Of a DNA stretch of 64,000 nucleotides, positions 1 to 8,884 are shown in pieces. Source of the DNA: Brachyspira suanatina. Lineage in GTDB: Bacteria > Spirochaetota > Brachyspiria > Brachyspirales > Brachyspiraceae. Numbering within the stretch: the stretch's first letter is position 1; every line of letters starts with the position of its first letter. A model generated the notes under the pieces. It ran no database searches and was not told the DNA's origin. It was given only the letters and a program-made list of their open reading frames with translations. The position numbers and the translations under genes were made by a program. The DNA is taken from NCBI RefSeq assembly GCF_001049755.1, contig NZ_CVLB01000001.1, positions 682,001 through 746,000 of the forward strand, written 5' to 3'.

Positions 1-2676
1 AAAACTATTGAAAAAATTGAAATACCTATTTCTATTACTAAAAATATAAAAAATACTTTAAGACCATATCAGCTAAATAGTTTACAATATTTTATAGCAT
101 ATTTAAATGAATATGATAATAATAAAAATAAGCATTTAATGTTTAATATGGCTACTGGAAGCGGTAAAACATTAATAATGGCTTCTTTGATACTTTATTT
201 ATATGAAAAAGGATATAGAAATTTTTTATTTTTTGTAAATTCTGTAAATATCATAGATAAAACGAGAGAAAATTTTTTTAATATATCAAGTAATAAATAT
301 CTTTTTAATAATGAAATTATAATTGATAATAAAAATGTTGAAATAAAAGAAGTTAATAATTTTGATTATTCAGATGAATATAATATAAATATATTTGTAA
401 CTTCTATACAATATTTACATAATTTATTAAGAGAAAATAAAGAAAATGCTTTTGATATAACAAATTTACAGGATAAAAAAATTGTTATATTAGCAGATGA
501 AGCACATCATTTTAATGCAGAAACTTCTAAAAATAAAATTCTTCAGAAAGGACTTTTTGAAGAAGAAAAATCAAATGAAAAAGAAATAATAAAAAATGAT
601 AGTTGGGAAAGTACTGTACAAACTATATTTCAATCTAACAAAGAAAATTTTTTATTTGAATTTACGGCTACTATAGATTATGAAAACAAATCTATAGTTG
701 ATAAATATTTGGATAAAACAATATTTAAATATGATTTATTAAAATTTAGACAAGATTTATATTCTAAAGAAATTGATATAATACAAAATGATGTTGATAA
801 AAAATATTTAATGCTTGGTGCTGTTATACTTAGCGAATACAGAAGAGAAATTGCTTCAAATAATGGTGTAGATTTAAAACCAATAATTTTATTTAAAGCA
901 CATAAACTTATAAAAGAATCTCAAGCAAATCAGGAAATATTTAATGATTTAATTGATAATTTAAAAGAAAAAGATATTAATAAATTATACAAATCTAATA
1001 TTAAAGAAAATGATAAAAAAAATATTATATATAAAGCTATAGAGTATTTTAAAAATAAATATGAAGATTTTGATATTTTTATAAGCAGAATAAAAGAGGC
1101 TTTTAAAATAGAATATCAATTGATAACTAATGAAAAAACTAAATCATCAGAAGAAAAGAATGATAAAGACAGTAAGGAAATGTCAAAACAAAATAAATTA
1201 TTAAATACACTTGAGAATAAAGACAATCCCATAAGAGTTATTTTTAGTGTTAATAAATTAAATGAAGGCTGGGACGTTTTAAATTTATTTGATATAGTGA
1301 GATTATATGAAACAAGAGATGCTGATACAAAAAATAAAAAAGCAGGAAAAACTACAATAAGCGAGGCTCAATTAATAGGAAGAGGAGCAAGATATTATCC
1401 TTTAAAAATAGATTATTATAATGATGATGAAATATATAAAAGAAAATATGATAAAGATTTGGATAATGATAAAAGAATATTAGAAACCTTATATTATCAT
1501 AGTATAAAAGACAGCAGATACATATCAGAATTAAGAACTGTATTAAGAGAGCATGGGCTTTTAGATGATGTATATTGCAGAGAAGAAGATTTTAAACTAA
1601 AAGAAAATGTAAAAAAATACGCTGATACAAATTTTATATTTTCTAATAGAAAAGAAGAAAAAGCTAGATTTTATAAAGAAGATAAAACGTTGGTAGGAAA
1701 TAAAAAATCTTTTGCAGATATTAGAGCTGATCTTAATAAGTTTGAATTTCAATATTTTTGTAAAACTGGTTCAATAAAAATAGAGCATGCTATTAATGAA
1801 GAAAATAAAAATTTAACAGAAAGTGAAAAATTAAAAAACAGGGTAATAGAATCTTTGGGATGTCCTGAAGATATTGAATTTTATAAAATAAACAAATATA
1901 TTAGGCTTTATGCTTGGTATAAAATGAATTACGGATTTGACAAACTTAAACAAAAATTCCCAGATTTAAAAAATATAGATGAATTATTTGATCATTTTAG
2001 TGATATAAAATTTAAATTTTTTAATTTGAATGATAAATATATAAATACAAATGATGAATATATTAACTTTCTTACAACAGACTTTTATCCGAAATTAATT
2101 AAAATAATAGATGAAAATTATAGTGAATATATAGGAACAAAAGAGTTTTACCCACAATTAATAAAAGATGTGTTCAGAGAAAAAAAGAAAAAAATATACG
2201 ATGAGAAATTATGTGCTGATATGGAAAAGATAGAATATTATGCACAAAATATTTTATATGCTGACAGTAATTTAGAAATAGATTTTTCTACAAAACATAT
2301 TAATGATGTTATAGAATATTTAAAAGAAAAAGGCTATAACAATATATATTTATTTAGAAATGACCAAGATTTGGCTATATATAATTTTGATAATGGAACA
2401 GCTTTTTATCCAGATTTTATTTTAATATGCGAATATAAAAAAGAACAAATTCATTATCAAGTATTTTTGGAACCAAAAGGAAATCATTTAGAATCTTCAC
2501 CAGAAGAAAAAGCAAAACAAGATTTTTTGCTATCTATAAAAAATGATAGTACTTTAAATAAAGATATTTTTGAGCTTGATACAGATAAATATATTTTATT
2601 CGGTATGAGATTTTTTACTGATCAAATGGATATTCAAAAATGGAATGATGAATTGAAAAATGAGTTTAAAGGATAA
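1..2676 (+). CDS. res: Type III restriction enzyme Res subunit (5' end outside window)
   Basis: ATP-dependent DNA translocase/endonuclease subunit of a type III restriction-modification system. The reading frame is open from base 1; the first in-window ATG (139) lies only nine bases before the Walker A codons, so it is not the true start. Numbering codons from base 1: LRPYQ (20-24) as the Q-like motif, MATGSGKT (50-57) Walker A, ADEAHHF (165-171) Walker B, TATIDY as motif III, NEGWDV and QLIGRGARYYP as motifs V and VI. Near the C-terminus FYPDFIL followed by LEPKG fits a PD-(D/E)xK nuclease core. The 891 visible residues approach the usual family length of about 950. The stop is 4 bases before mod, so the two are co-transcribed; res upstream of mod reverses the common type III order. 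Confidence 0.93.
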   Translation, partial: KTIEKIEIPISITKNIKNTLRPYQLNSLQYFIAYLNEYDNNKNKHLMFNMATGSGKTLIMASLILYLYEKGYRNFLFFVNSVNIIDKTRENFFNISSNKYLFNNEIIIDNKNVEIKEVNNFDYSDEYNINIFVTSIQYLHNLLRENKENAFDITNLQDKKIVILADEAHHFNAETSKNKILQKGLFEEEKSNEKEIIKNDSWESTVQTIFQSNKENFLFEFTATIDYENKSIVDKYLDKTIFKYDLLKFRQDLYSKEIDIIQNDVDKKYLMLGAVILSEYRREIASNNGVDLKPIILFKAHKLIKESQANQEIFNDLIDNLKEKDINKLYKSNIKENDKKNIIYKAIEYFKNKYEDFDIFISRIKEAFKIEYQLITNEKTKSSEEKNDKDSKEMSKQNKLLNTLENKDNPIRVIFSVNKLNEGWDVLNLFDIVRLYETRDADTKNKKAGKTTISEAQLIGRGARYYPLKIDYYNDDEIYKRKYDKDLDNDKRILETLYYHSIKDSRYISELRTVLREHGLLDDVYCREEDFKLKENVKKYADTNFIFSNRKEEKARFYKEDKTLVGNKKSFADIRADLNKFEFQYFCKTGSIKIEHAINEENKNLTESEKLKNRVIESLGCPEDIEFYKINKYIRLYAWYKMNYGFDKLKQKFPDLKNIDELFDHFSDIKFKFFNLNDKYINTNDEYINFLTTDFYPKLIKIIDENYSEYIGTKEFYPQLIKDVFREKKKKIYDEKLCADMEKIEYYAQNILYADSNLEIDFSTKHINDVIEYLKEKGYNNIYLFRNDQDLAIYNFDNGTAFYPDFILICEYKKEQIHYQVFLEPKGNHLESSPEEKAKQDFLLSIKNDSTLNKDIFELDTDKYILFGMRFFTDQMDIQKWNDELKNEFKG

Positions 2677-2680
2677 TTAA

Positions 2681-4678
2681 ATGGAATATATACATAATTA
2701 TTTAAAAAAGTTATTTAAGAAAAATAATAACTATATAGGAAAAGATGGGGATTTGTTAATATCAAAAATAGCTGAAGATGCAAGACTTTATAATTCAGAA
2801 TTAATAAAATTTCTGCTTAATGATAAAAGATGCCAAGATTATTTTTTTGAAAAAATAGATGATGTAACTATTTTCAAATCAGAAGATTTCAGAATGTGTA
2901 TAAATGATGCAAGATTTTTAGGAAATAGTTTTACAAAATACGGAAATAAAATAGGTTTGATAACTGATAAAAGTATTGTCAAAATAATGAATGAAGATTA
3001 TGTGGTATTAAGTTATCCTTATAAAGACTGCACTCTTGACGGAGGAATGACAAAAACAGAGGCAAAAAGAACAAACAGAAAAGAAACGATGATAAATAAT
3101 ATTCTTTTCAAAGATGATATACATAAATTAAAAAGCCATAAAGCATTTAAAAATTTTAAAAAATATAGTTTTGAAAATGAAAAATTAAAAGAGCAAACAC
3201 CTGAAGCTATAAAAGGCAATGAAAATATAATTATTAATGGTAATAACTTTGCAGCTTTATGCAGTTTGAAAGAAAAATTTGCTAGTAAAATAAAATTAAT
3301 ATATATAGACCCTCCATACAATACAGGAAGTGATACATTTTCTTATAATGATAATTTTAATCATAGTAGTTGGCTTGTATTTATGAAAGACAGACTGCAA
3401 TTAGCTAGGGAATTATTAAGAGATGATGGGGCGATCTTTGTACAATGCGATGATAATGAGCAGGCCTATTTAAAAGTGTTAATGGACGAAATTTTTGGAA
3501 GAGATAATTATCTTAGAACTGTAAGTGTCAAAAAAAAACAATCTGCTGGTGTTGGTCAAGATGCTTTTATTTTAGATGTTGTTGAATTTATTTTAATATA
3601 TTCAAAAAATAAAATAGACTTTCAATATTCAAAATATTATATAGATACAGAATTTGATGAAAAACAGATGGATAACTATAAAAATTATGTTGTTATAAAA
3701 TCTAAAACTTTTTTAAAATCTTTTCTTGATAAAAATGATGATGAAATAGAATTATATAAACTTAATTATGAAATTAATACAGTTAAAAATAAAACTCATT
3801 CTGACTTTATAAAAAATTTTGAATTGCATTTTACTACTTATAATCCTCAAAGTACATTTGCTAAACGTATAATAAATTCAATTGATAACAATTTTTATAT
3901 GGTGAAATATAAGCCATTAAGAGGTAAAAATAAAGGTAAACCAGTAGAAGTTTATTTTTATAAAAATAGAATAGTACAATTTTTGCATTCTATGGCTTAT
4001 ATAGAAAAAAATAATAAAATTATAAAAAAGCAAATTATAGATAATTTTTGGTCTGATATGTCATGGGATACAATAGGAAAGCAAGGAGGAATATTTTTTA
4101 ACAATGGTAAAAAACCAGAAGCTTTAGTTAAGCGTATAATAGAAATGTCTACTAATGAAAATGATATTGTTCTTGATTTTTTTGCGGGTTCTGGCACTAC
4201 TTTGGCTGTTGCTCATAAAATGAATAGGCGATATATAGGAGTTGAGCAGATACAAGAGCATTTTGATATTTGTGTTGAAAGGCTTAAAAAAGTTATTGAA
4301 GGTGAGAATTCTGGAATTTCTAAAAATGTTAATTGGCATGGCGGTGGAGAGTTTATTACTTTTGATATTGCTTCATATAATGCTGATTGGGATAAAAAAA
4401 TTGAACAAATAAAAGATGATAAAGAGTTAAAAGAAATATTTGAAGATATGAAAAATAAATCTTTAATTAATCATAGGCTTCAAATAGATTATTTTGAGAA
4501 TAAAAGTTTTGAAGATGATGAAGAATTTTTATCTTTAAAATTGGAAAGAAAAAAAGAAATTTTATTAGAACTGCTTGATAAAAATATGTTTTATGTACCT
4601 TTTTCTGAAATGAAAGATAAAACTTTTAAATTATCTGATGATGATATAAAATTATCTAAACAGTTTTATAAAAATTGA
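2681..4678 (+). CDS. mod: Type III modification methyltransferase Mod (adenine-N6, beta class)
   Basis: DNA methyltransferase and specificity subunit, 665 aa, partner of the preceding Res. The catalytic motif IV DPPY is at residues 210-213 (context IYIDPPYNTGSDTF), and the AdoMet-binding motif DFFAGSGTT lies near residue 500. This is the beta-class order with the target-recognition region between them (about 290-480). A lysine-rich N-terminal region of about 150 residues precedes the catalytic fold, and a charged tail of about 110 residues follows it. Start at the ATG four bases after the res stop. No homopolymer or short tandem repeat that would suggest phase variation is obvious in the reading frame. 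The recognition sequence cannot be predicted from sequence alone. Confidence 0.93.
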   Translation: MEYIHNYLKKLFKKNNNYIGKDGDLLISKIAEDARLYNSELIKFLLNDKRCQDYFFEKIDDVTIFKSEDFRMCINDARFLGNSFTKYGNKIGLITDKSIVKIMNEDYVVLSYPYKDCTLDGGMTKTEAKRTNRKETMINNILFKDDIHKLKSHKAFKNFKKYSFENEKLKEQTPEAIKGNENIIINGNNFAALCSLKEKFASKIKLIYIDPPYNTGSDTFSYNDNFNHSSWLVFMKDRLQLARELLRDDGAIFVQCDDNEQAYLKVLMDEIFGRDNYLRTVSVKKKQSAGVGQDAFILDVVEFILIYSKNKIDFQYSKYYIDTEFDEKQMDNYKNYVVIKSKTFLKSFLDKNDDEIELYKLNYEINTVKNKTHSDFIKNFELHFTTYNPQSTFAKRIINSIDNNFYMVKYKPLRGKNKGKPVEVYFYKNRIVQFLHSMAYIEKNNKIIKKQIIDNFWSDMSWDTIGKQGGIFFNNGKKPEALVKRIIEMSTNENDIVLDFFAGSGTTLAVAHKMNRRYIGVEQIQEHFDICVERLKKVIEGENSGISKNVNWHGGGEFITFDIASYNADWDKKIEQIKDDKELKEIFEDMKNKSLINHRLQIDYFENKSFEDDEEFLSLKLERKKEILLELLDKNMFYVPFSEMKDKTFKLSDDDIKLSKQFYKN

Positions 4679-4713
4679 TTGTAAAAATTACTCAAAAAAA
4701 GATAATTTTCTAT

Positions 4714-4741
4714 TTGTGAATTTTTTATTATATAGTATAAT
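4714..4741 (+). promoter_or_regulatory. Sigma-70 promoter of the 51-aa gene
   Basis: TTGTGA (4714-4719), 16-base spacer, TATAAT (4736-4741), 42 bases before the start of the small gene and just after mod. Confidence 0.55.
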
Positions 4742-4782
4742 ATCTAAAGGACAAAGCTATATTTTAAAAGGAGTTTACAAAT

Positions 4783-4938
4783 ATGGTTACAGCTATTACG
4801 ACGACTGATACAACTAATACGTATACTACGTCAATAGGCGGGGTAAATGTTACTGTCAGAAGCAATTTCTCTGACAAAACAGCTACTGTTGAAGTAGAGC
4901 CGAAAATCACGGGGGGTGCTTTAAATGTGCAAGGGTGA
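4783..4938 (+). CDS. Small orphan protein, 51 aa, unknown function
   Basis: A short gene with its own full set of signals: a promoter at 4714-4741, a strong ribosome binding site AAAAGGAG (4766-4773) nine bases before the ATG, and an intrinsic terminator at 5024-5057. The product is rich in Thr and Val and begins MVTAITTTDTTNT. It has no membrane segment, no cysteine and no domain I recognise. G+C is higher than in the flanking genes, and its codons (acg, gtc, ccg, ggg) are unusual here, which hints at acquired DNA. The 3' end contains a G6 run and is followed by a C5 run that could pair. A flagellar-type promoter on the other strand (4961-4987) would transcribe antisense to it. Function unknown. 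Confidence 0.6.
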   Translation: MVTAITTTDTTNTYTTSIGGVNVTVRSNFSDKTATVEVEPKITGGALNVQG

Positions 4939-4960
4939 TTTCCCCCTTATCGCATTTATA

Positions 4961-4987
4961 TTATCGGTTCTTTAATTTAATAGTTTA
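4961..4987 (-). promoter_or_regulatory. Sigma-28-like promoter reading antisense across the 51-aa gene
   Basis: On the minus strand TAAA (4987-4984), 15-base spacer, ACCGATAA (4968-4961) matches the flagellar sigma consensus TAAA-N15-GCCGATAA in all but one position. No minus-strand gene follows, so any transcript would be antisense RNA or the match is fortuitous. Confidence 0.3.
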
Positions 4988-5023
4988 ATAAAAAAGTAGT
5001 TTTTTGTTCACTTATTAAAAGTA

Positions 5024-5057
5024 ATGGAGTTGTTCGTGGGTGGCAGCTCCATTTTTT
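5024..5057 (+). terminator. Intrinsic terminator after the 51-aa gene
   Basis: Nine-base stem (5024-5032 with 5044-5052, one G-U pair), 11-base loop, T run 5052-5057. Confidence 0.75.
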
Positions 5058-5082
5058 ATGTGTTAAGAATAATTAATAATAG

Positions 5083-6057
5083 TTATTGATTGACGTTTTT
5101 TATTTTTTTCTGCATTGATATAGTGTTGCGCTCCCAAAATACACTATCTGTATAGCCCTGTATTTCTTTATTTTTTTCTGCATTTTCAATTCTTTTTTCA
5201 GCCCAAGCACAATATGTTTTATGCTGTTCTATCCCTGAATAATTTCTCCCTAATTTCTTAGCTACCACCGAAGTAGTACCGCTTCCCAAAAAAGGATCAA
5301 ATATAAAATCATTGGCATTAGAGCTTGCTAATATCAATTTCGCTATTAACTTTTCAGGCTTCTGAGTAGGGTGAGCAGTGTTTTCTGACATAGACCAATA
5401 AGGAACGGATATATCGTCCCAAAAATTAGACGGACAGGTATCTCTAAAATTTCCGTCTTCTGTTTCTGTCCAATCTTTAGGCTTTCCCTCTATTCTGTAT
5501 GGAGCTATTACCTTTCTCCTTATTTTTACATCATCTACATTAAAAGTGTATTTATTAGATAGGGTAGCAAACCATATATCTTCCATTCCATTCTTCCAAT
5601 TATTTTTAGCCCCCCTGCCTTTCTCTCTCTGCCAAGTAATTCTGTTTTGTATGTTAAAATATTTTTCTAAAACATTGCCTATTACAAGACTAGACTTCCA
5701 ATCACAGCATACATATATTGTGGCATCTTTTTTTAATATTGGAATAATGTCTTCCACCCATAGATGAGTATATTTTTCATAACTTAAATTATCTATGTCT
5801 TTGAATTTATATCCATGATAATTTTTGGATATATTATAAGGCGGATCAACTATCATTAAATCAGCTATATTTTTTTCTATTTTTTTTAATACATCAAAAG
5901 TATTGCCGTTTATAGTTTTATTTATAATATTTTCTTTTTTGTATTCTGTTATATTTTCATTGTCTATAATACATTTGTTTAGATATGATTTACCTTCTTC
6001 TGTATTTATATCAAAATCAATAGTTTTATTTTTGACTGATTTAACTTTAGTATTCAT
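5083..6057 (-). CDS. Orphan site-specific DNA methyltransferase (N6-A or N4-C)
   Basis: AdoMet-dependent DNA methyltransferase, 324 aa. Catalytic DPPYNI is at residues 71-76, HPTQKPE at 229-235 and the AdoMet-binding motif FDPFLGSGTT at 253-262. The beta-class order, with little room for a long target domain, resembles small DpnA/CcrM-like enzymes. DPPY fits adenine-N6 or cytosine-N4 methylation and cannot tell them apart. No restriction endonuclease gene is adjacent. The gene starts 22 bases after guaA ends on the same strand and probably shares its transcript, so it looks like a resident solitary methyltransferase rather than half of a restriction pair. The convergent small gene and its terminator lie downstream. 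Confidence 0.88.
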   Translation of the reverse strand: MNTKVKSVKNKTIDFDINTEEGKSYLNKCIIDNENITEYKKENIINKTINGNTFDVLKKIEKNIADLMIVDPPYNISKNYHGYKFKDIDNLSYEKYTHLWVEDIIPILKKDATIYVCCDWKSSLVIGNVLEKYFNIQNRITWQREKGRGAKNNWKNGMEDIWFATLSNKYTFNVDDVKIRRKVIAPYRIEGKPKDWTETEDGNFRDTCPSNFWDDISVPYWSMSENTAHPTQKPEKLIAKLILASSNANDFIFDPFLGSGTTSVVAKKLGRNYSGIEQHKTYCAWAEKRIENAEKNKEIQGYTDSVFWERNTISMQKKIKNVNQ

Positions 6058-6079
6058 GTATTTCCCGCTATTATAAAAA

Positions 6080-7624
6080 TTATTCCCATTCTATAGTAGC
6101 AGGCGGTTTTGAAGATATATCATAAACAACACGGTTAATACCTTTTACTTCATTTATTATTCTGTTTGATATTATACCTAAAACATTATAATCAATTTTA
6201 GCCCAGTCAGCAGTCATAGCATCAACACTTTCAACAGCCCTTACAGCACAAACTTGTTCATAAGTTCTTCCATCACCCATAACTCCGACACTTTTTACAG
6301 GAAGAAGTATAGCAAAAGACTGCCATAATTTTCTATAAAGTCCTGCTTTTTTTATCTCGCTTACAACTATATCATCAGCTTCCTGAAGTATTTTTACTCT
6401 TTCTTCTGTGATATCGCCTAATATTCTTACTGCCAAACCAGGACCAGGGAAAGGCTGTCTATATACTATATCTTCAGGTAATTTTAATTCTAAACCTATT
6501 TCTCTAACTTCATCTTTGAATAATTCTCTGAAAGGCTCTAAAAGTTCAAATTTCATGTCCTTTGGAAGTCCGCCAACATTATGATGGCTTTTTATAACCG
6601 CAGAACTTCCTCTTAAAGATACACTTTCTATAACATCAGGATAAAGCGTACCTTGTGCTAAAAATCCAACATTTTCTATCTTTTTAGCTTCATCATTAAA
6701 TACGCTTACAAATTCATGTCCTATTATTTTTCTCTTTTGTTCAGGATCAGTAACACCTGCTAATTTATCTAAAAATCTCTTTGAAGCATCAACATAAATC
6801 AAATCAATATTGAAATTATCTCTGAATACTTCAACAACCTTTTTATCTTCATCTTTTCTTAATAGTCCATTATTAACAAATATACATTTTAATTGCTTTC
6901 CTATAGCTTTTTCTATTAATACTGCAGCTACAGAAGAATCAACTCCTCCGGAAAGCCCTAATATTACATTTTTATCGCCTACAGTTTCTCTTATTCTTTT
7001 TATTTCATATTCTATAAAAGAGCCCATATTCCAATTTCTTTCGCATTTACAAATATTAAATAAGAAATTTTCTATTATTTTTATACCATTTTCAGTATGA
7101 ACTACTTCAGGGTGAAATTGTATAGCATAAATATTTTTTTGTTTATTTTCTATAGCAGCGAGTTCAGTATTTGGAGTTTTTGCTATAAGTTCAAAACCTT
7201 CAGGTATAGATTTAATACTGTCTCCATGACTCATCCATACTATATTATTTTTACCGAATGATTTAAATATGCTTTCATGATTAGTAATTTCAATTTCAGC
7301 TTTTCCGTATTCTCTTTTGTCAGCACTTTCAACTTTTCCGCCCATAGAATAAACTATTATCTGCATACCATAGCATATTCCAAGTATAGGCACTCCTAAA
7401 TTAAATAACTCTTTATCTACTTTTGGTGCATCTTCTTCATATACGCTTGAAGGACCTCCTGAAAGTATTATAGCTTTAGGCTTAAATTCCTTTATAAAAT
7501 CTATTGAAACATGAAATGGATGTATCTCTGAATACACATTCAATTCTCTTATTCTTCTTGTGATAAGCTGTGTAAATTGTGAGCCGAAATCTAGTATTAA
7601 AACCTTATCAATATTATTTTGCAT
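6080..7624 (-). CDS. guaA: GMP synthase (glutamine-hydrolysing)
   Basis: Converts XMP to GMP using glutamine and ATP, the last step of de novo GMP synthesis; cytosolic. Full length at 514 aa. N-terminal class I glutamine amidotransferase with catalytic Cys84 (GICYGMQ) and His171/Glu173 (FHPEVVH). The ATP pyrophosphatase domain carries the PP-loop SGGVDS (225-230), and the C-terminal dimerisation domain ends in the characteristic KPPATIEWE. The ribosome binding site AGAGG sits just upstream of the ATG. A TTGAAA-N16-TAATAT promoter is at 7664-7691. I looked for a purine riboswitch in this leader and did not find one; the one in this window precedes a deaminase gene at 59.5 kb. Confidence 0.98.
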   Translation of the reverse strand: MQNNIDKVLILDFGSQFTQLITRRIRELNVYSEIHPFHVSIDFIKEFKPKAIILSGGPSSVYEEDAPKVDKELFNLGVPILGICYGMQIIVYSMGGKVESADKREYGKAEIEITNHESIFKSFGKNNIVWMSHGDSIKSIPEGFELIAKTPNTELAAIENKQKNIYAIQFHPEVVHTENGIKIIENFLFNICKCERNWNMGSFIEYEIKRIRETVGDKNVILGLSGGVDSSVAAVLIEKAIGKQLKCIFVNNGLLRKDEDKKVVEVFRDNFNIDLIYVDASKRFLDKLAGVTDPEQKRKIIGHEFVSVFNDEAKKIENVGFLAQGTLYPDVIESVSLRGSSAVIKSHHNVGGLPKDMKFELLEPFRELFKDEVREIGLELKLPEDIVYRQPFPGPGLAVRILGDITEERVKILQEADDIVVSEIKKAGLYRKLWQSFAILLPVKSVGVMGDGRTYEQVCAVRAVESVDAMTADWAKIDYNVLGIISNRIINEVKGINRVVYDISSKPPATIEWE

Positions 7625-7663
7625 ATATTCCTCTTTTATAAAAAATAAACTATGAATTTTTTA

Positions 7664-7691
7664 ATATTACATCAAAATAATAAAATTTCAA
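7664..7691 (-). promoter_or_regulatory. Promoter of guaA
   Basis: Minus strand TTGAAA (7691-7686), 16-base spacer, TAATAT (7669-7664), about 40 bases before guaA. Confidence 0.5.
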
Positions 7692-8152
7692 TTAATAGTT
7701 ATCATAATATTTTGATAATTACGCATGGTAAGTTGATTTTTATATAATGAAAATTGCTTTACTCATAACAATTATTATGTATAAAATATCAATCGTGCGT
7801 TAATTAGCATATTAAATTTAAAAAAACTCTAGGGTGGGTGTTATCATTCATATTAAAGCAATAAATATAAAGAAAATTACAAATTCAAAATTAGTCATAA
7901 AATATAAAGGGCGGGGAGTGAGAATAAAATTTAAAATCTAATTACATAATAGTTTGTAATATTATGTTAAGTAAAATATATTGATTGTTTTTTATTACTT
8001 TTTGATTTGGTTTTAGTTTTTTATTCTGTATGTTTGGTATGGGAAAGCTATATTATAAAAATATTGTAAATATTTATTATAAATCTAAAAAAATAATTTA
8101 ATAAAATAAATTTTGATATATAATTATTATAGATTTAATATATAATGATTTA
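7692..8152. other. Intergenic region between guaA and the toxin-antitoxin pair
   Basis: No gene recognised. It holds two short G-rich islands in otherwise AT-rich DNA (near 7831-7840 and 7909-7920), which may be remnants of dispersed repeats. An imperfect long-range inverted repeat (ACGCA...TTGAT at 7721-7737 against ATCAA...TGCGT near 7788-7800) could form a bulged hairpin. Confidence 0.4.
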
Positions 8153-8165
8153 AAAGGATATTTAG

Positions 8166-8387
8166 GTGACAGAGTTAAGAGAAAAAACATTAAATTTAAT
8201 TAAAGAATTACCAGAAGATAAACTTTTATCAGTAATAGATTTTATAAATAATGATTCAAATGAAAAAATAATAAATGATAAAAAACAGGCTTTAGAAAAT
8301 TTAAAGAAATATCAATGCAGATTACCTGAAAATTTTGATTATAAAAAAGAACTAGAAGAATATAGAGATGAAAAGAATTTTAATTGA
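8166..8387 (+). CDS. Probable antitoxin of a PIN-toxin module
   Basis: 73 aa, GTG start with ribosome binding site AAAAGGAT (8153-8160). The N-terminal segment ELREKTLNLIKELPEDKLL and the following VIDFINN resemble the short helical leaders of DUF2281/VapB-like antitoxins. The lysine- and glutamate-rich C-terminal half would be the toxin-wrapping part. It overlaps the next gene by 20 bases, the translational coupling typical of toxin-antitoxin operons. No clear DNA-binding fold can be assigned by eye, so the identification rests on size, composition and partner. Confidence 0.65.
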   Translation: MTELREKTLNLIKELPEDKLLSVIDFINNDSNEKIINDKKQALENLKKYQCRLPENFDYKKELEEYRDEKNFN

Positions 8388-8784
8388 TACTAATATAATT
8401 TTAGACTATTTAATGAACAGAGAGCCATTTTTTGAAAATTCTAAAAAAATAATAGACTTATGTGTTAATAATATTATAGAGTGTTATATAGCAGCACATA
8501 CAATAACTAATTTATTTTATATACTTAGAAAATATTATTCATATAGTGAAAGAAAAGAAATTATTTTAGAATTATCTAAAATATTTACTATTATACCTAT
8601 AGACAATAAAAAAATTAATTTAGTTCTGATAGATAAAGATTGTAAAGATATAGAAGATGGATTACAAATAGAATGTGCTAAAGAATATGGTTTAGATTAT
8701 ATAGTAACTAGGAACACACCAGATTTTTTTAATTCTAAAATAAAAGCAATAGAACCTAACATATTTATAACTATAATAGAATAA
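8368..8784 (+). CDS. PIN-domain toxin (VapC-like RNase)
   Basis: 138 aa, close to the usual VapC length. PIN ribonucleases cut RNA with a cluster of acidic residues holding Mg2+. The first catalytic aspartate is Asp7 in LIDTNI; DIEDGLQIECAKEYGLDYIVTRN (residues 94-116, quoted in part: DIEDGLQIECA and DYIVTRN) supplies the later acidic residues at Glu96/Asp97 and Asp110. The central glutamate usually found near residue 40 is less clear. Located behind the short antitoxin with a 20-base overlap. The target RNA cannot be predicted. G+C and codon use match the neighbours. Confidence 0.8.
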   Translation: MKRILIDTNIILDYLMNREPFFENSKKIIDLCVNNIIECYIAAHTITNLFYILRKYYSYSERKEIILELSKIFTIIPIDNKKINLVLIDKDCKDIEDGLQIECAKEYGLDYIVTRNTPDFFNSKIKAIEPNIFITIIE

Positions 8785-8884
8785 AATATTACAATATGGC
8801 TTTTATAATATGGTTTATATACTGTTATAATTAATTATATTTTAAAATAAAAACTATTAGCAGTTTATTTATAATAGAGGCAAT

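Noticed and set aside
3019-3321. 100-aa minus-strand open frame within mod
   Set aside because: Entirely antisense to the catalytic region of a well-defined gene, with no signals.
7721-7800. Structured RNA from the imperfect inverted repeat upstream of guaA
   Set aside because: Only five-base arms match exactly and the intervening sequence is plain AT-rich DNA; no known motif found.
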